From contig JAUSPI010000080.1 in assembly GCA_030655775.1 (NCBI GenBank), positions 1-45,696 of the forward strand: a stretch of DNA of 45,696 bases. The letters run 5' to 3'. A program made the translations under genes and the position numbers. Shown here in pieces: positions 7,581 through 14,155 of this stretch (positions within the stretch are counted from its first letter, which is position 1; every line of letters starts with the position of its first letter). The notes beneath the pieces are model-generated. The model worked only from the letters and a program-made list of their open reading frames with translations. It searched no databases and was not told the origin of the DNA. The DNA is from Syntrophales bacterium (GTDB taxonomy: Bacteria; Desulfobacterota; Syntrophia; Syntrophales; JADFWA01).

Positions 7581-8378
7581 ATGAGTTGTTACCGACTCAA
7601 GAAAATACTTAAAAGCCTCAAAGACTTGATTACCTTTGATAATGTCCAAATAGGCATTTTAATAGTGATTGCGGCACAGGTGGGTGTTTTAATCTGGCAA
7701 ACAGGCACTTTGAAAGACCACTTCAAAATTCAACAGAGACCTTTTGTTGGAGTCTCTGAGATAAGATCAGTAGTGCTCGGCGATAACACCCTTCAAAGTG
7801 AAATAGGTGGAAGCGATGAACTTTTAATAACCGTAGTATTTAAAAATATAGGTAAGTCATGTGCCTTTGTTAAATATATTAAGGTAAAAATGTTTTATGG
7901 GTATTTTCATGGAGACAAAAAGAAACCCAGCTTTCGTATTGTTTCTTTATTTGGGAAAACCTCTAAGAGCAGCACTCCTGTAAGCAATGTCAATAAAGAA
8001 GTCCCGATTGAAAGTATTGTGTGTTTTAAAGATTCAGTTTTATTTCCTAACCAGACAACAGATTCTTCAACAATGGTGGACGCCAAGCAGTTAATGGATC
8101 AAATCCGGGCTTTTACATCGAGCCGTGAAGCACCAATTTTTATCGAATGTGAGGTAAGCTACACTGACATTGATAAAAGCGAGCAGTGCTGGTACAATTG
8201 TTTATACGAGTTACAATGGGTGGCTGCCAAGCACATTACAATTTACTCAAATTTAATAAGAAGCAATGTAGATAACAAACCAATCCACTTAACTTACCGT
8301 AACTTTTTTAACCTGGTTGCCCAACGCCAAAAAGTCAAACCAGCAATTGATGCAAATACAATTAATCGCAACAAGTAA
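7581..8378 (+). CDS. Membrane-anchored protein of unknown function
   Basis: This 265-residue protein has one N-terminal transmembrane segment (about residues 22-41, Q-I-G-I-L-I-V-I-A-A-Q-V-G-V-L-I-W), preceded by basic residues. Just after the membrane comes the Q-Q-R-P-F-V-G-V motif, and the rest looks like a beta-rich soluble domain. Proteins with a TM helix followed by QRPxVxV are common as orphan genes in mobile regions, but I know no function for them. A weak ribosome site (ggttaagag) precedes the ATG. It is the only plus-strand gene between minus-strand remnants A and B. Confidence 0.6.
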   Translation: MSCYRLKKILKSLKDLITFDNVQIGILIVIAAQVGVLIWQTGTLKDHFKIQQRPFVGVSEIRSVVLGDNTLQSEIGGSDELLITVVFKNIGKSCAFVKYIKVKMFYGYFHGDKKKPSFRIVSLFGKTSKSSTPVSNVNKEVPIESIVCFKDSVLFPNQTTDSSTMVDAKQLMDQIRAFTSSREAPIFIECEVSYTDIDKSEQCWYNCLYELQWVAAKHITIYSNLIRSNVDNKPIHLTYRNFFNLVAQRQKVKPAIDANTINRNK

Positions 8379-8386
8379 TTTCTGAA

Positions 8387-8620
8387 TCAACAAGCCACCC
8401 CCCTTACCTTAGATTCATCCCTTATTTTTAAAAAGGTAGCTTTAACTTTTACAGGTATTATTAGATTAACTTGATTAGCGTTGGATATCCGAACGAAAGA
8501 AGGATAGCAGGTATATGAACTTTGAAATTTGACAGCGACGTTATGATATTGATTTGCTGATTGTAATTTGTGGAACGCCCAGCATAACCGTCTGGCAATT
8601 CCGCTACGCTCCATTGCCAT
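8387..8620 (-). CDS. Possible small protein or truncated gene (copy B)
   Basis: This 77-codon frame is the best-preserved of three related minus-strand segments (7351-7500 and about 9785-9945 are the others). The shared part is A-N-Q-Y-H-N, then F-Q-S-S-Y-T-C-Y-P-S and N-L-I-I-P-V-K-V. Conservation at protein level, with silent changes, argues that it is or was coding. Its only ATG lies inside the attC-like hairpin at 8582-8644, so it may be a cassette truncated at its boundary rather than an intact gene. Function unknown. Confidence 0.35.
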   Translation of the reverse strand: MAMERSGIARRLCWAFHKLQSANQYHNVAVKFQSSYTCYPSFVRISNANQVNLIIPVKVKATFLKIRDESKVRGVAC

Positions 8621-8644
8621 ACCGAGTTGATGCGGTTGTTAGCC
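8582..8644 (-). other. Integron-type attC site, minus orientation
   Basis: Minus strand: ggctaac (containing the stop codon of the nuclease gene), then aaccgcatcaactcgg, a ggcaat/attgcc stem, and cggttatgc. The accgcatcaactcgg block is shared with the attC-like site at 13353-13402, in opposite orientation. Position directly after a stop codon is typical of a cassette attC. Confidence 0.5.
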
Positions 8645-9652
8645 GCTCTTCTCTATAGGAGCATTACGAATGCGTTCGTAAGCATCAGAGAGCGGCTGAA
8701 GATGATGCCTCCAAGAATCCGGTTGAGACCATGAATCGTCCAGTTCGATAGCCCAGCTATGGATTTCACTTGCTCCGATAAAACCTGGCCCTGCCTTCAG
8801 CTGAATCTCTCGGAAAACGTTCTCGGGGAATTGCACATCGAAAGAAACCGCGACAATGAACTCAACCTCATTCTTCGCGCCATGAACAACTTCCTCCTTG
8901 GGAACGAAGCCGTACCATCCCTTTGCACCCAGGGAACGATCTGTGAAATAGTACCCACACCAAGTTGCTCCAGAACTTAGGCGCCCCCCAGCATCGGGGA
9001 AGAACTGCCAGACCTTGCCTACAACCGTCCTTTGAAGAGGTGTACCTCCACGGTCGAAACTTCGACGAAGGTGTGGTGTCCATCGCGCCCATTCTGGAAA
9101 AAGAGATATCTGTTGCCGGATATAGGAATCCAAAGCATGAAGTAGTACCTTTGTCTCCGAATCCAGACTTTCGGCAGAGTGGGAGAAGTCATCCAGGATC
9201 TCTTCCCAGGTAAGCGCCAATAGACCTTCATCCTTACCAATCACCGCTTCTATTTCAGTGTACCGGCTATTTGGAGCCAAGACTGCAACAAGCCCTTGAT
9301 AGTGCTTTCCCCTAATTGTTGCCAATGCCTTTGCTCGTTGCGACACCGTATTAAGGTACTTGTGTGGTTGGCCCTCTTGAAAACTAGCGTATAGCTTGTT
9401 CTCAATTCCTACTACTGCATCGCTCATTTCCAAAAACAGATCTAAACGCCCCCAACGACCAGAGTCTTCTGTGGGTTCTTCGAGGGTACAGGAGAAGTGA
9501 CTGCCTATCATGATTGGACCCATGCGATTTTCACGGGATATCAAATTGATAAGGCGCTCGCGTAAGTCCTGGGAGCGAATCAACAAGAGACGAAGCGTGG
9601 CCGAACACAGATTCTCCCCTGACAATCCCTGCAATTCCGACAACAAATCCAT
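8639..9652 (-). CDS. PD-(D/E)XK nuclease-family protein
   Basis: This 337-residue protein resembles the PDDEXK_4-type nuclease family. The core is G-R-L-D-L-F-L-E (about residues 67-74), then V-V-G-I-E-N-K-L-Y-A (about 80-89), giving the D...E-x-K active site, followed by Q-x-x-Q-P-H-K-Y and V-A-V-L-A-P. N-terminal helices (S-G-E-N-L-C-S-A-T-L-R-L-L-L) match proteins annotated as PD-(D/E)XK nuclease superfamily members. It is oriented against the cassettes to its right, and its stop codon lies inside an attC-like site. It is a single gene without partners; a defence role is inferred only from family and place. Confidence 0.7.
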   Translation of the reverse strand: MDLLSELQGLSGENLCSATLRLLLIRSQDLRERLINLISRENRMGPIMIGSHFSCTLEEPTEDSGRWGRLDLFLEMSDAVVGIENKLYASFQEGQPHKYLNTVSQRAKALATIRGKHYQGLVAVLAPNSRYTEIEAVIGKDEGLLALTWEEILDDFSHSAESLDSETKVLLHALDSYIRQQISLFPEWARWTPHLRRSFDRGGTPLQRTVVGKVWQFFPDAGGRLSSGATWCGYYFTDRSLGAKGWYGFVPKEEVVHGAKNEVEFIVAVSFDVQFPENVFREIQLKAGPGFIGASEIHSWAIELDDSWSQPDSWRHHLQPLSDAYERIRNAPIEKSG

Positions 9653-9784
9653 ATAGTCCTTTCCCTCGCGGCTAAAATATATTATTTAGTTGAATCTACA
9701 GTAAGTTGGAAATATTTGTCAAGATTCTTCTATGTTTATTGAGTGCCCAAAGTTTCAAGATATTCAATTCCTGTCATATATCAT

Positions 9785-9945
9785 TTGCTACTTTTTAAAG
9801 GTACAGATATCTTGCCACTGCCATTAATTGAAGTATGTGGTTCCTTTTTTCATTTCAAAAACTCAAAAGAAATAGCAGATCTATGCAATTTGAAAATTGA
9901 TTGTGGAGTTATGATAGTGATTTCCTGTATGCAAATTTGAATTTA
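9785..9945 (-). pseudogene. Remnant C of a repeated unknown gene
   Basis: On the minus strand this reads G-N-H-Y-H-N-S-T-I-N-F-Q followed by an in-frame stop, then I-C-Y-F-F. This aligns with A-N-Q-Y-H-N-V-A-V-K-F-Q-S-S-Y-T-C-Y of the frame at 8387-8620. Multiple stops show it is broken. A 65-codon plus-strand frame over the same bases has no other support. Confidence 0.35.
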
Positions 9946-10072
9946 TCCAATTTTCCTGTTCGCGTGTTTCTTTCTGAAGTCATCAGCCTGAAGATTTATT
10001 AATATACGCGCTCTTTCAAAAGGTAAACAACATTTCTTGAAAATTTAGTGGCCGCAGAGTTATTGAAAATCC

Positions 10073-10104
10073 TTGACATTCTAAGGTTTTTTGTTAACTA
10101 TACA
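10073..10104 (+). promoter_or_regulatory. Promoter-like site of the diverged leader copy
   Basis: TTGACA (10073-10078) and TATACAAAAG (10099-10108) are identical to those upstream of the large defence operon at 40.28 kb, read on the other strand. TATACA lies 20 bases from TTGACA, so the true -10 may be the overlapping aactat at a spacing of 17. Conservation between two diverged copies supports function. Confidence 0.5.
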
Positions 10105-10189
10105 AAAGTCTTAATAAAAGAATAGAAGGTGCCATATATTAACTAACAATGAATAATCTTTTCTTCTTAAATAAGAGAAGGACCTAAAG

Positions 10190-10282
10190 ATGGTAGCTAA
10201 TCGCAACAAGACCCCGTTTCTCTCAAACAAAGGCGGGGTTTTTTGTTATTCCATTAAACACATAGGCCTGCAAACGGTTTAA
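10190..10282 (+). CDS. 30-codon leader ORF across a terminator (copy of the operon leader)
   Basis: The frame starts 86 bases after the TATACA box, with a ribosome site (gaagga) 7 bases before the ATG. It reads M-V-A-N-R-N-K-T-P-F-L-S-N-K-G-G-V-F and runs through the terminator hairpin at 10211-10245. Position and sequence match the 28-codon leader ORF before the SNF2 helicase gene (M-A-D-N-H-Q-N-P-V-S-L-K...G-F-V-F). Its stop overlaps a following ATG (taatg) that opens an 11-codon frame, so a coupled downstream gene may have been lost here. The peptide itself may matter less than the act of translating it. Confidence 0.45.
   Translation: MVANRNKTPFLSNKGGVFCYSIKHIGLQTV
10211..10245 (+). terminator. 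Intrinsic terminator or attenuator in the leader copy
   Basis: accccg and cggggt arms with an inner gttt/aaac pair are followed by six T residues. The hairpin lies inside the 30-codon ORF, so ribosomes translating the ORF would disturb it. A near-identical hairpin lies at 40111-40150 on the minus strand. Confidence 0.7.
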
Positions 10283-10448
10283 TGAAGAAGTACAGGCGTG
10301 TTATACAGCTCTACTAACAGTTTGGTTTTTATACAGAAACCATATAAACAATGGTTGTAGCTGGTCGCTTCGCTTCCGACTACAACACTACGGATGCCAT
10401 CCGCCGATTGCTCGGCGCGGAGCGCCTCACAACCAACGGATCAGGAGC

Positions 10449-10455
10449 GTTAGCT
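10449..10455 (+). other. Possible attC core before a cassette gene
   Basis: gcgttagct has the GTTRRRY-like cassette boundary and lies about 20 bases before the next start codon. It is preceded by a gttgtag/ctacaac hairpin at about 10352-10385. The matching left core is unclear (possibly ctaac near 10303), so the site is only a candidate. Confidence 0.3.
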
Positions 10456-10475
10456 GACAGTATCATAGGATAAGG

Positions 10476-11105
10476 ATGAGCTTGATTGACTTCATTTCTA
10501 AATGGCAAACACTCATTGGTGCTGTTTTAGGTGGATTATTTGCATTAGCTACGGCATTAGTTGTTGCTTTGACTATGAGACGACGTGAGGAGGTTGCATC
10601 AGGAATGGTGGTTGTTGGTGACCTTGTTGCTGTTAGGGTAGCATACGAAGCACTTAATAGCCTTGCCGAAACGGAAAATATCGAAGAAAAGGAATTCCCT
10701 CTATGGTTTTCCGATAAGCTGGTAAGTTCACACCCCAAACTCTCAACGCTCTTCGAAGCATCCGTCGCTCGTTTAATGCCAGTAGATGTATACTTGGCAG
10801 CTCATCTTAGTTTGTTTCAGCGAATTTATTCACAAATCGAAATAATGCTAAATAAATTGTCCCACGATTATAACCATTTTCACGAACATGGCGAACCACT
10901 ACGACCTAAAGATCATATGTTGGCAGATTATAGACTTATAACACGGCATTTTCCAATGGTGGTAGAACACTCGCAATGTGCAGAAGACATAATTACAAAG
11001 ATAATTCTCGGCAACTTTTCAACTTGGCACAGAATAAGACGTATTTTTTATATGAGTCAAAAAGAAAAGAAATGTAAAGATATACTAAGAAAAGGGCGCA
11101 TATAA
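10476..11105 (+). CDS. Cassette-borne membrane protein of unknown function
   Basis: This 209-residue protein has an N-terminal transmembrane helix (about residues 12-33, L-I-G-A-V-L-G-G-L-F-A-L-A-T-A-L-V-V-A-L) followed by R-R-R, so the C-terminal domain faces the cytoplasm. The rest is helical. It is not a family I recognise. The start follows an aggataagg ribosome site, and the stop lies in the left core of a clear attC site, as expected for an integron cassette gene. Confidence 0.6.
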   Translation: MSLIDFISKWQTLIGAVLGGLFALATALVVALTMRRREEVASGMVVVGDLVAVRVAYEALNSLAETENIEEKEFPLWFSDKLVSSHPKLSTLFEASVARLMPVDVYLAAHLSLFQRIYSQIEIMLNKLSHDYNHFHEHGEPLRPKDHMLADYRLITRHFPMVVEHSQCAEDIITKIILGNFSTWHRIRRIFYMSQKEKKCKDILRKGRI

Positions 11106-11158
11106 CCAAGCAAATCAGCCGACTCGTAAACTCGCGGCTGATTTGCATCGTTAGATGC
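11098..11158 (+). other. Integron-type attC site
   Basis: The outer cores gcatataac (11098-11106) and gttagatgc (11150-11158) pair at 8 of 9 positions. The inner arms gcaaatcagccg and cggctgatttgc are a perfect 12-bp inverted repeat. GTTAGATGC is the classical attC right core. The site sits at the stop codon of one gene, 7 bases before the start of the next. Confidence 0.75.
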
Positions 11159-11164
11159 TTACAC

Positions 11165-11719
11165 ATGGCTAAGATGCAGATAACAAAATTTGATGCAATT
11201 CGAGCGCAGATCGATGCAGCCATTGAGTTGTACTTTGTTTCTGACAACATTGTGGCAACTCATACGCTTGCGGCAGCCGCTTATAATGTATTAAGAGATT
11301 TGGCTGACCGAGACGGTTCTGAACATCCATTTTTGAAATCTGGTTTTCTTAAAACGCTGTCTGAATCCGAGAAAAAACAACTGATACAGTTCCTCAATAA
11401 GCCGGAGAACTTCTTCAAGCACGCCGATCATGATCCAAACGATTCGTTATCGTTTGATCCTGAACTAACAGAAATCCTACTAATGGACGCCTGTGCATAT
11501 TTCAAAAATAGCGATATTCAGAAGCCGAAAAATTATGCAATATTCAAAGCGTGGGTAGGAAAAATCAAAGACGATATTTCCATTGGAAATGATTCACGCA
11601 TATTTGTAGAAACGTTGCTTGAGGCATTCAAGGCAGGGGGGAAGAAACAGTTCTGGGAAAAGTTTAGTAAGCATCTAGCCAATCGCTCCACGGGACGCGC
11701 AAAAGCGGCGCGCCCGTGA
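11165..11719 (+). CDS. Cassette-borne protein of unknown function
   Basis: This 184-residue, largely helical protein has A-I-R-A-Q-I-D-A-A-I-E-L-Y-F (about residues 11-24), T-H-T-L-A-A-A-A-Y-N-V-L-R-D-L, and P-E-N-F-F-K-H-A-D. I recognise this as a recurrent orphan family, often in cassettes or islands, without known activity; a HEPN-like fold is possible but unproven. Its C-terminus (N-R-S-T-G-R-A-K-A-A-R-P) is encoded by the following attC-like hairpin, so part of the tail comes from the recombination site. The start lies 6 bases after an attC right core and lacks a clear ribosome site. Confidence 0.6.
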   Translation: MAKMQITKFDAIRAQIDAAIELYFVSDNIVATHTLAAAAYNVLRDLADRDGSEHPFLKSGFLKTLSESEKKQLIQFLNKPENFFKHADHDPNDSLSFDPELTEILLMDACAYFKNSDIQKPKNYAIFKAWVGKIKDDISIGNDSRIFVETLLEAFKAGGKKQFWEKFSKHLANRSTGRAKAARP

Positions 11720-11735
11720 GCTCAACCGATAGCTC
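11674..11735 (+). other. Degenerate attC-like site
   Basis: Arms cacgggacgcgc and gcgcgcccgtg match except for one unpaired A, the extrahelical base expected in an attC. Flanks gccaatcgctc and gagctcaaccgatagc correspond to the outer spacer and cores, but the right core reads cgatagc instead of gttagc, so recombination here may be weakened. Confidence 0.5.
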
Positions 11736-11757
11736 TCAAAAATTAAAGTATTAACCA

Positions 11758-12276
11758 ATGGAAACGAGCAGAAAAAAAGCTTTGGAAATCATGCAAAAAG
11801 GACTGGTTTCTTATAAGCTTCTAAGTGAAGGATGGGATGTTAGCGAACATTTCGGCGATGGTTGTGACCTAATTGCAGAAAAAGCTGGTAGGTTTATAAA
11901 AATTGAACTCAAAGCTATTGATCTTAACTGCATAAAAAAAGGCAACAATGCAACACAGCACTTGTCAGCAAATGAAATCGTTACCGCCACACATCTTATT
12001 ATAACTGTATTTAGTGGCATTGAAATGAAAGATAACTACATAATGAACATTTGCCAGTTTGTGGAAAACTCAGGCGTAAAAAAATATGACAAATATAGCA
12101 GCTTTGAAGAATTTATAGAGGAATACAAGAAACTGGCCACGGCAAAGGCCCAGCAGGTGAAAAACTCTGCGGTTGAAAAAAAACGCTTAAATTTTGATTT
12201 TAATTTTAATCCACGCAATGCTGAAAAATGGAAACTTGCTATATTTAAGGAACACTGGGGAAACTTAGAGTTGTAA
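11758..12276 (+). CDS. Small PD-(D/E)XK-like cassette protein
   Basis: In this 172-residue protein the N-terminal half has the layout of a restriction-like nuclease: a helix with A-L-E-I-M-Q-K-G-L-V-S-Y-K-L-L-S-E-G-W, then G-D-G-C-D-L-I-A (Asp near residue 38) and I-K-I-E-L-K-A-I (E-x-K near 50-52). A charged helical C-terminus follows. This pattern is shared by Holliday-junction-resolvase-like and small endonuclease domains. Enzymatic activity is inferred from the D...ExK arrangement only. It sits between two attC-like sites as a single-gene cassette. Confidence 0.5.
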   Translation: METSRKKALEIMQKGLVSYKLLSEGWDVSEHFGDGCDLIAEKAGRFIKIELKAIDLNCIKKGNNATQHLSANEIVTATHLIITVFSGIEMKDNYIMNICQFVENSGVKKYDKYSSFEEFIEEYKKLATAKAQQVKNSAVEKKRLNFDFNFNPRNAEKWKLAIFKEHWGNLEL

Positions 12277-12278
12277 AG

Positions 12279-12335
12279 AGCTAACCCGTCATTGCAGCAG
12301 ATCGCTAACGCGCCTGCTTAATTCAATCGTTATGA
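12279..12335 (+). other. Integron-type attC site
   Basis: The left core agctaac (12279-12285) and right core gttatga (12329-12335) enclose arms around gcagcag and ctgctt, with outer attg/caat pairing. It follows the stop codon of the preceding gene by a few bases. Confidence 0.5.
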
Positions 12336-12416
12336 CAAGAAGACTGTCGGATTACCCCATGGTGGGCGACGATAAATGAGACATAATTGAAGGCTTATAG
12401 GAGAAGGAAGTTACGC

Positions 12417-13337
12417 ATGAATCTGCTGAGCGAGCTAATGAAAGCATTCTCTGAACAATATAGCGGTACGGTTTACCATTATACATCCGCTGAGGGGGTT
12501 GCTGGCATTATAAGCAATCATGAAATATGGATGTCCAACACCGCTTTCATGAACGACACTACAGAACTAAGAACGCTTCAGGATGATCGATCTATACTCA
12601 AAGATAGTGATTTTACGAATGAGCACGTGAAGCTTGCGTGGCACAATATGCAACATAGACGATCTTTCGATACCAACTATTATATGGCCTCATTCAGCAG
12701 GGCGAATGACCTGCTTGAACAATGGCGGGCTTATGGTAGTTACTGTATAGGATTCGACTCAAAAAAACTCCGCATGAGAAAAGGAGTCTCTCTTTATCGT
12801 TGCCTGTACACAGCAAAGGATATTAGTAAATGGATATTGATTAGGGAAGGTAAAGAAGGATGGTGGAATACTTTGGAAAAAAACGAGAAGGAGTTACTGG
12901 CCTTCAGCTTGATTTATATAGCTTCCATGAAATACAAGAACACACATTTTAAAAATGAGAAAGAAATCAGATTGATCGCCATATCAAACCACAACTGGGT
13001 TTATGATAATAGTCCAACAATGTACGAAAACGACCTTCCAATCCATGTCAGACGACACCCCGTATATGGATTCCCAGTCCCGTACGTTAAGTTCTTCATT
13101 GAACAGGACAGTACAGGTTACGTAAGAAAAGTGAAAGAAAACGAAATGGAGATGAAGGCAAGAAAGTTAAAAGAAGAAGGCATTGAAGGAAGAAAGCTAT
13201 TGCCCATTAAGGAAGTCATCGTCGGTCCAGTAGCGTATCAAAAGGAGGCGAAGGCCGCATGTGAAATTCTCTTGGCTGAAAAAGGGTACAAGAATGTAAA
13301 AGTGAGCGTCTCAAGTATTCCGTATCGTGGGCTTTGA
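12417..13337 (+). CDS. DUF2971-family protein
   Basis: This protein of about 306 residues has the DUF2971 signature: V-Y-H-Y-T-S-A-E-G-V-A-G-I-I near the N-terminus, W-M-S-N-T-A-F-M-N-D-T-T-E-L, A-S-F-S-R-A-N-D-L-L-E-Q-W-R-A-Y-G, and Y-C-I-G-F-D. The biochemical role of DUF2971 is unknown to me; such genes are frequent in defence-rich and mobile regions. The frame is open from 12387, but the ATG at 12417 is preferred because aggag lies 12 bases upstream. An attC-like site follows its stop codon. Confidence 0.75.
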   Translation: MNLLSELMKAFSEQYSGTVYHYTSAEGVAGIISNHEIWMSNTAFMNDTTELRTLQDDRSILKDSDFTNEHVKLAWHNMQHRRSFDTNYYMASFSRANDLLEQWRAYGSYCIGFDSKKLRMRKGVSLYRCLYTAKDISKWILIREGKEGWWNTLEKNEKELLAFSLIYIASMKYKNTHFKNEKEIRLIAISNHNWVYDNSPTMYENDLPIHVRRHPVYGFPVPYVKFFIEQDSTGYVRKVKENEMEMKARKLKEEGIEGRKLLPIKEVIVGPVAYQKEAKAACEILLAEKGYKNVKVSVSSIPYRGL

Positions 13338-13352
13338 TAGCAGTGGTCTTAT

Positions 13353-13402
13353 GTCATAACCACCGCATCAACTCGGACGCGGTTCCCGCGCCTGTTATGC
13401 GG
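13353..13402 (+). other. Integron-type attC site, last of the array
   Basis: Core cataac (13355-13360), the block accgcatcaactcgg, stem ggacgcg/cgcgcc with one unpaired A, and right core gttatgc (13394-13400). It follows the DUF2971 stop codon by 15 bases. Shares its long spacer with the inverted site at 8582-8644. Confidence 0.6.
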
Positions 13403-13638
13403 ACCGCTACACTCTTTCAATCCGAAAGCAACGGCTGATCAGAAAACCAATCCTCTCTCTTAGTAGGTGACGGCAATAATAATTTTCTTTATCAAACTAA
13501 GTTCAGATAGTCGTTATATACATTGATCAACTCAAACGAATCATGGAGTCATGATATCTTGCCAATATCTGAGCTTCTCAAATATCTCATTTGTGAAGAC
13601 TTCAAGCGGTACTCGTTGACATTCTACTGAAACGATCT

Positions 13639-13654
13639 TGAGGCTTAGTAGGTG
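13639..13654 (+). repeat. 16-bp direct repeat, left copy
   Basis: tgaggcttagtaggtg recurs exactly at 40439-40454; including the upstream bases, 19 of 21 positions match. The two copies lie just outside the two ends of the defence operon. A shorter match (cttagtaggtg) is at 13459-13469. The rest of the gap 13403-13888 shows no gene or other structure. Confidence 0.45.
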
Positions 13655-13888
13655 TACAACAGGTCGGCTTTATTGATATTTTATCAAGATCATCCTTACT
13701 GATAACAAATACAAAGTGAGGGTTTGGGTGGTCGGTCCGGATCAATGATAACTGGTTGAAACGTGCATATTTTTCAGCGTGATTTTTTTAAGGCGACGTG
13801 GTATGTGTGTCTTCCTGAAAGAGTGATTTTCTGATTCAGCCCATCTATACAACATTACAACCAGCAATCATCAACCGTTTTGGAATAA

Positions 13889-13920
13889 AAAGTAGGGCCA
13901 CCGCTGGCTCTACTTTTATT
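13889..13920. terminator. Bidirectional terminator at the end of the defence operon
   Basis: aaagtagggcca and tggctctacttt form a 12-bp stem (one G-T wobble on the plus strand) around ccgc. It is flanked by T-rich runs on both strands. It lies 8 bases beyond the last stop codon of the minus-strand operon and also faces transcripts arriving from the cassettes on the left. Confidence 0.7.
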
Positions 13921-13927
13921 ATTTTTC

Positions 13928-14110
13928 TTACTGCCCAAATCCCAGCAGATTCGTGACTCCAAACTCTTCCCTGCATTCCGGGCAGAGGTCATTGATATCC
14001 TCAATGCCGATATCTTGTAGAAAAATATCCGCCAGCTCCGTTGCGGGACTGACATCCAAGACATCTTCTTCATCAAATTCTCTGAAGCATCTTTTGCAGG
14101 TCTTCATCAC
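13928..14110 (-). CDS. Small zinc-binding protein, last gene of the defence operon
   Basis: This 60-residue protein has two C-x-x-C pairs, C-K-R-C near residues 5-8 and C-P-E-C near 43-46, separated by an acidic stretch (D-E-E-D-V-L-D). Together they should form one zinc ribbon. It starts 45 bases after the UvrD gene stop and is followed at once by the operon terminator, so it is very likely co-transcribed. I do not recognise a named family. It could be a small regulator or a bridge between larger subunits. An overlapping 73-codon frame is a shadow. Confidence 0.65.
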   Translation of the reverse strand: MMKTCKRCFREFDEEDVLDVSPATELADIFLQDIGIEDINDLCPECREEFGVTNLLGFGQ

Positions 14111-14155
14111 AATTCAAAATCACAAATGTATTGGGAAGTGAATCGTTGATATTTG

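Noticed and set aside
9743-9940. 65-codon plus-strand frame
   Set aside because: The same bases align on the minus strand with two other remnants at protein level, and the plus frame has no ribosome site or family.
13855-14076. 73-codon frame overlapping the zinc protein gene
   Set aside because: It runs through the operon terminator hairpin; the alternative frame with paired CxxC motifs is far better.
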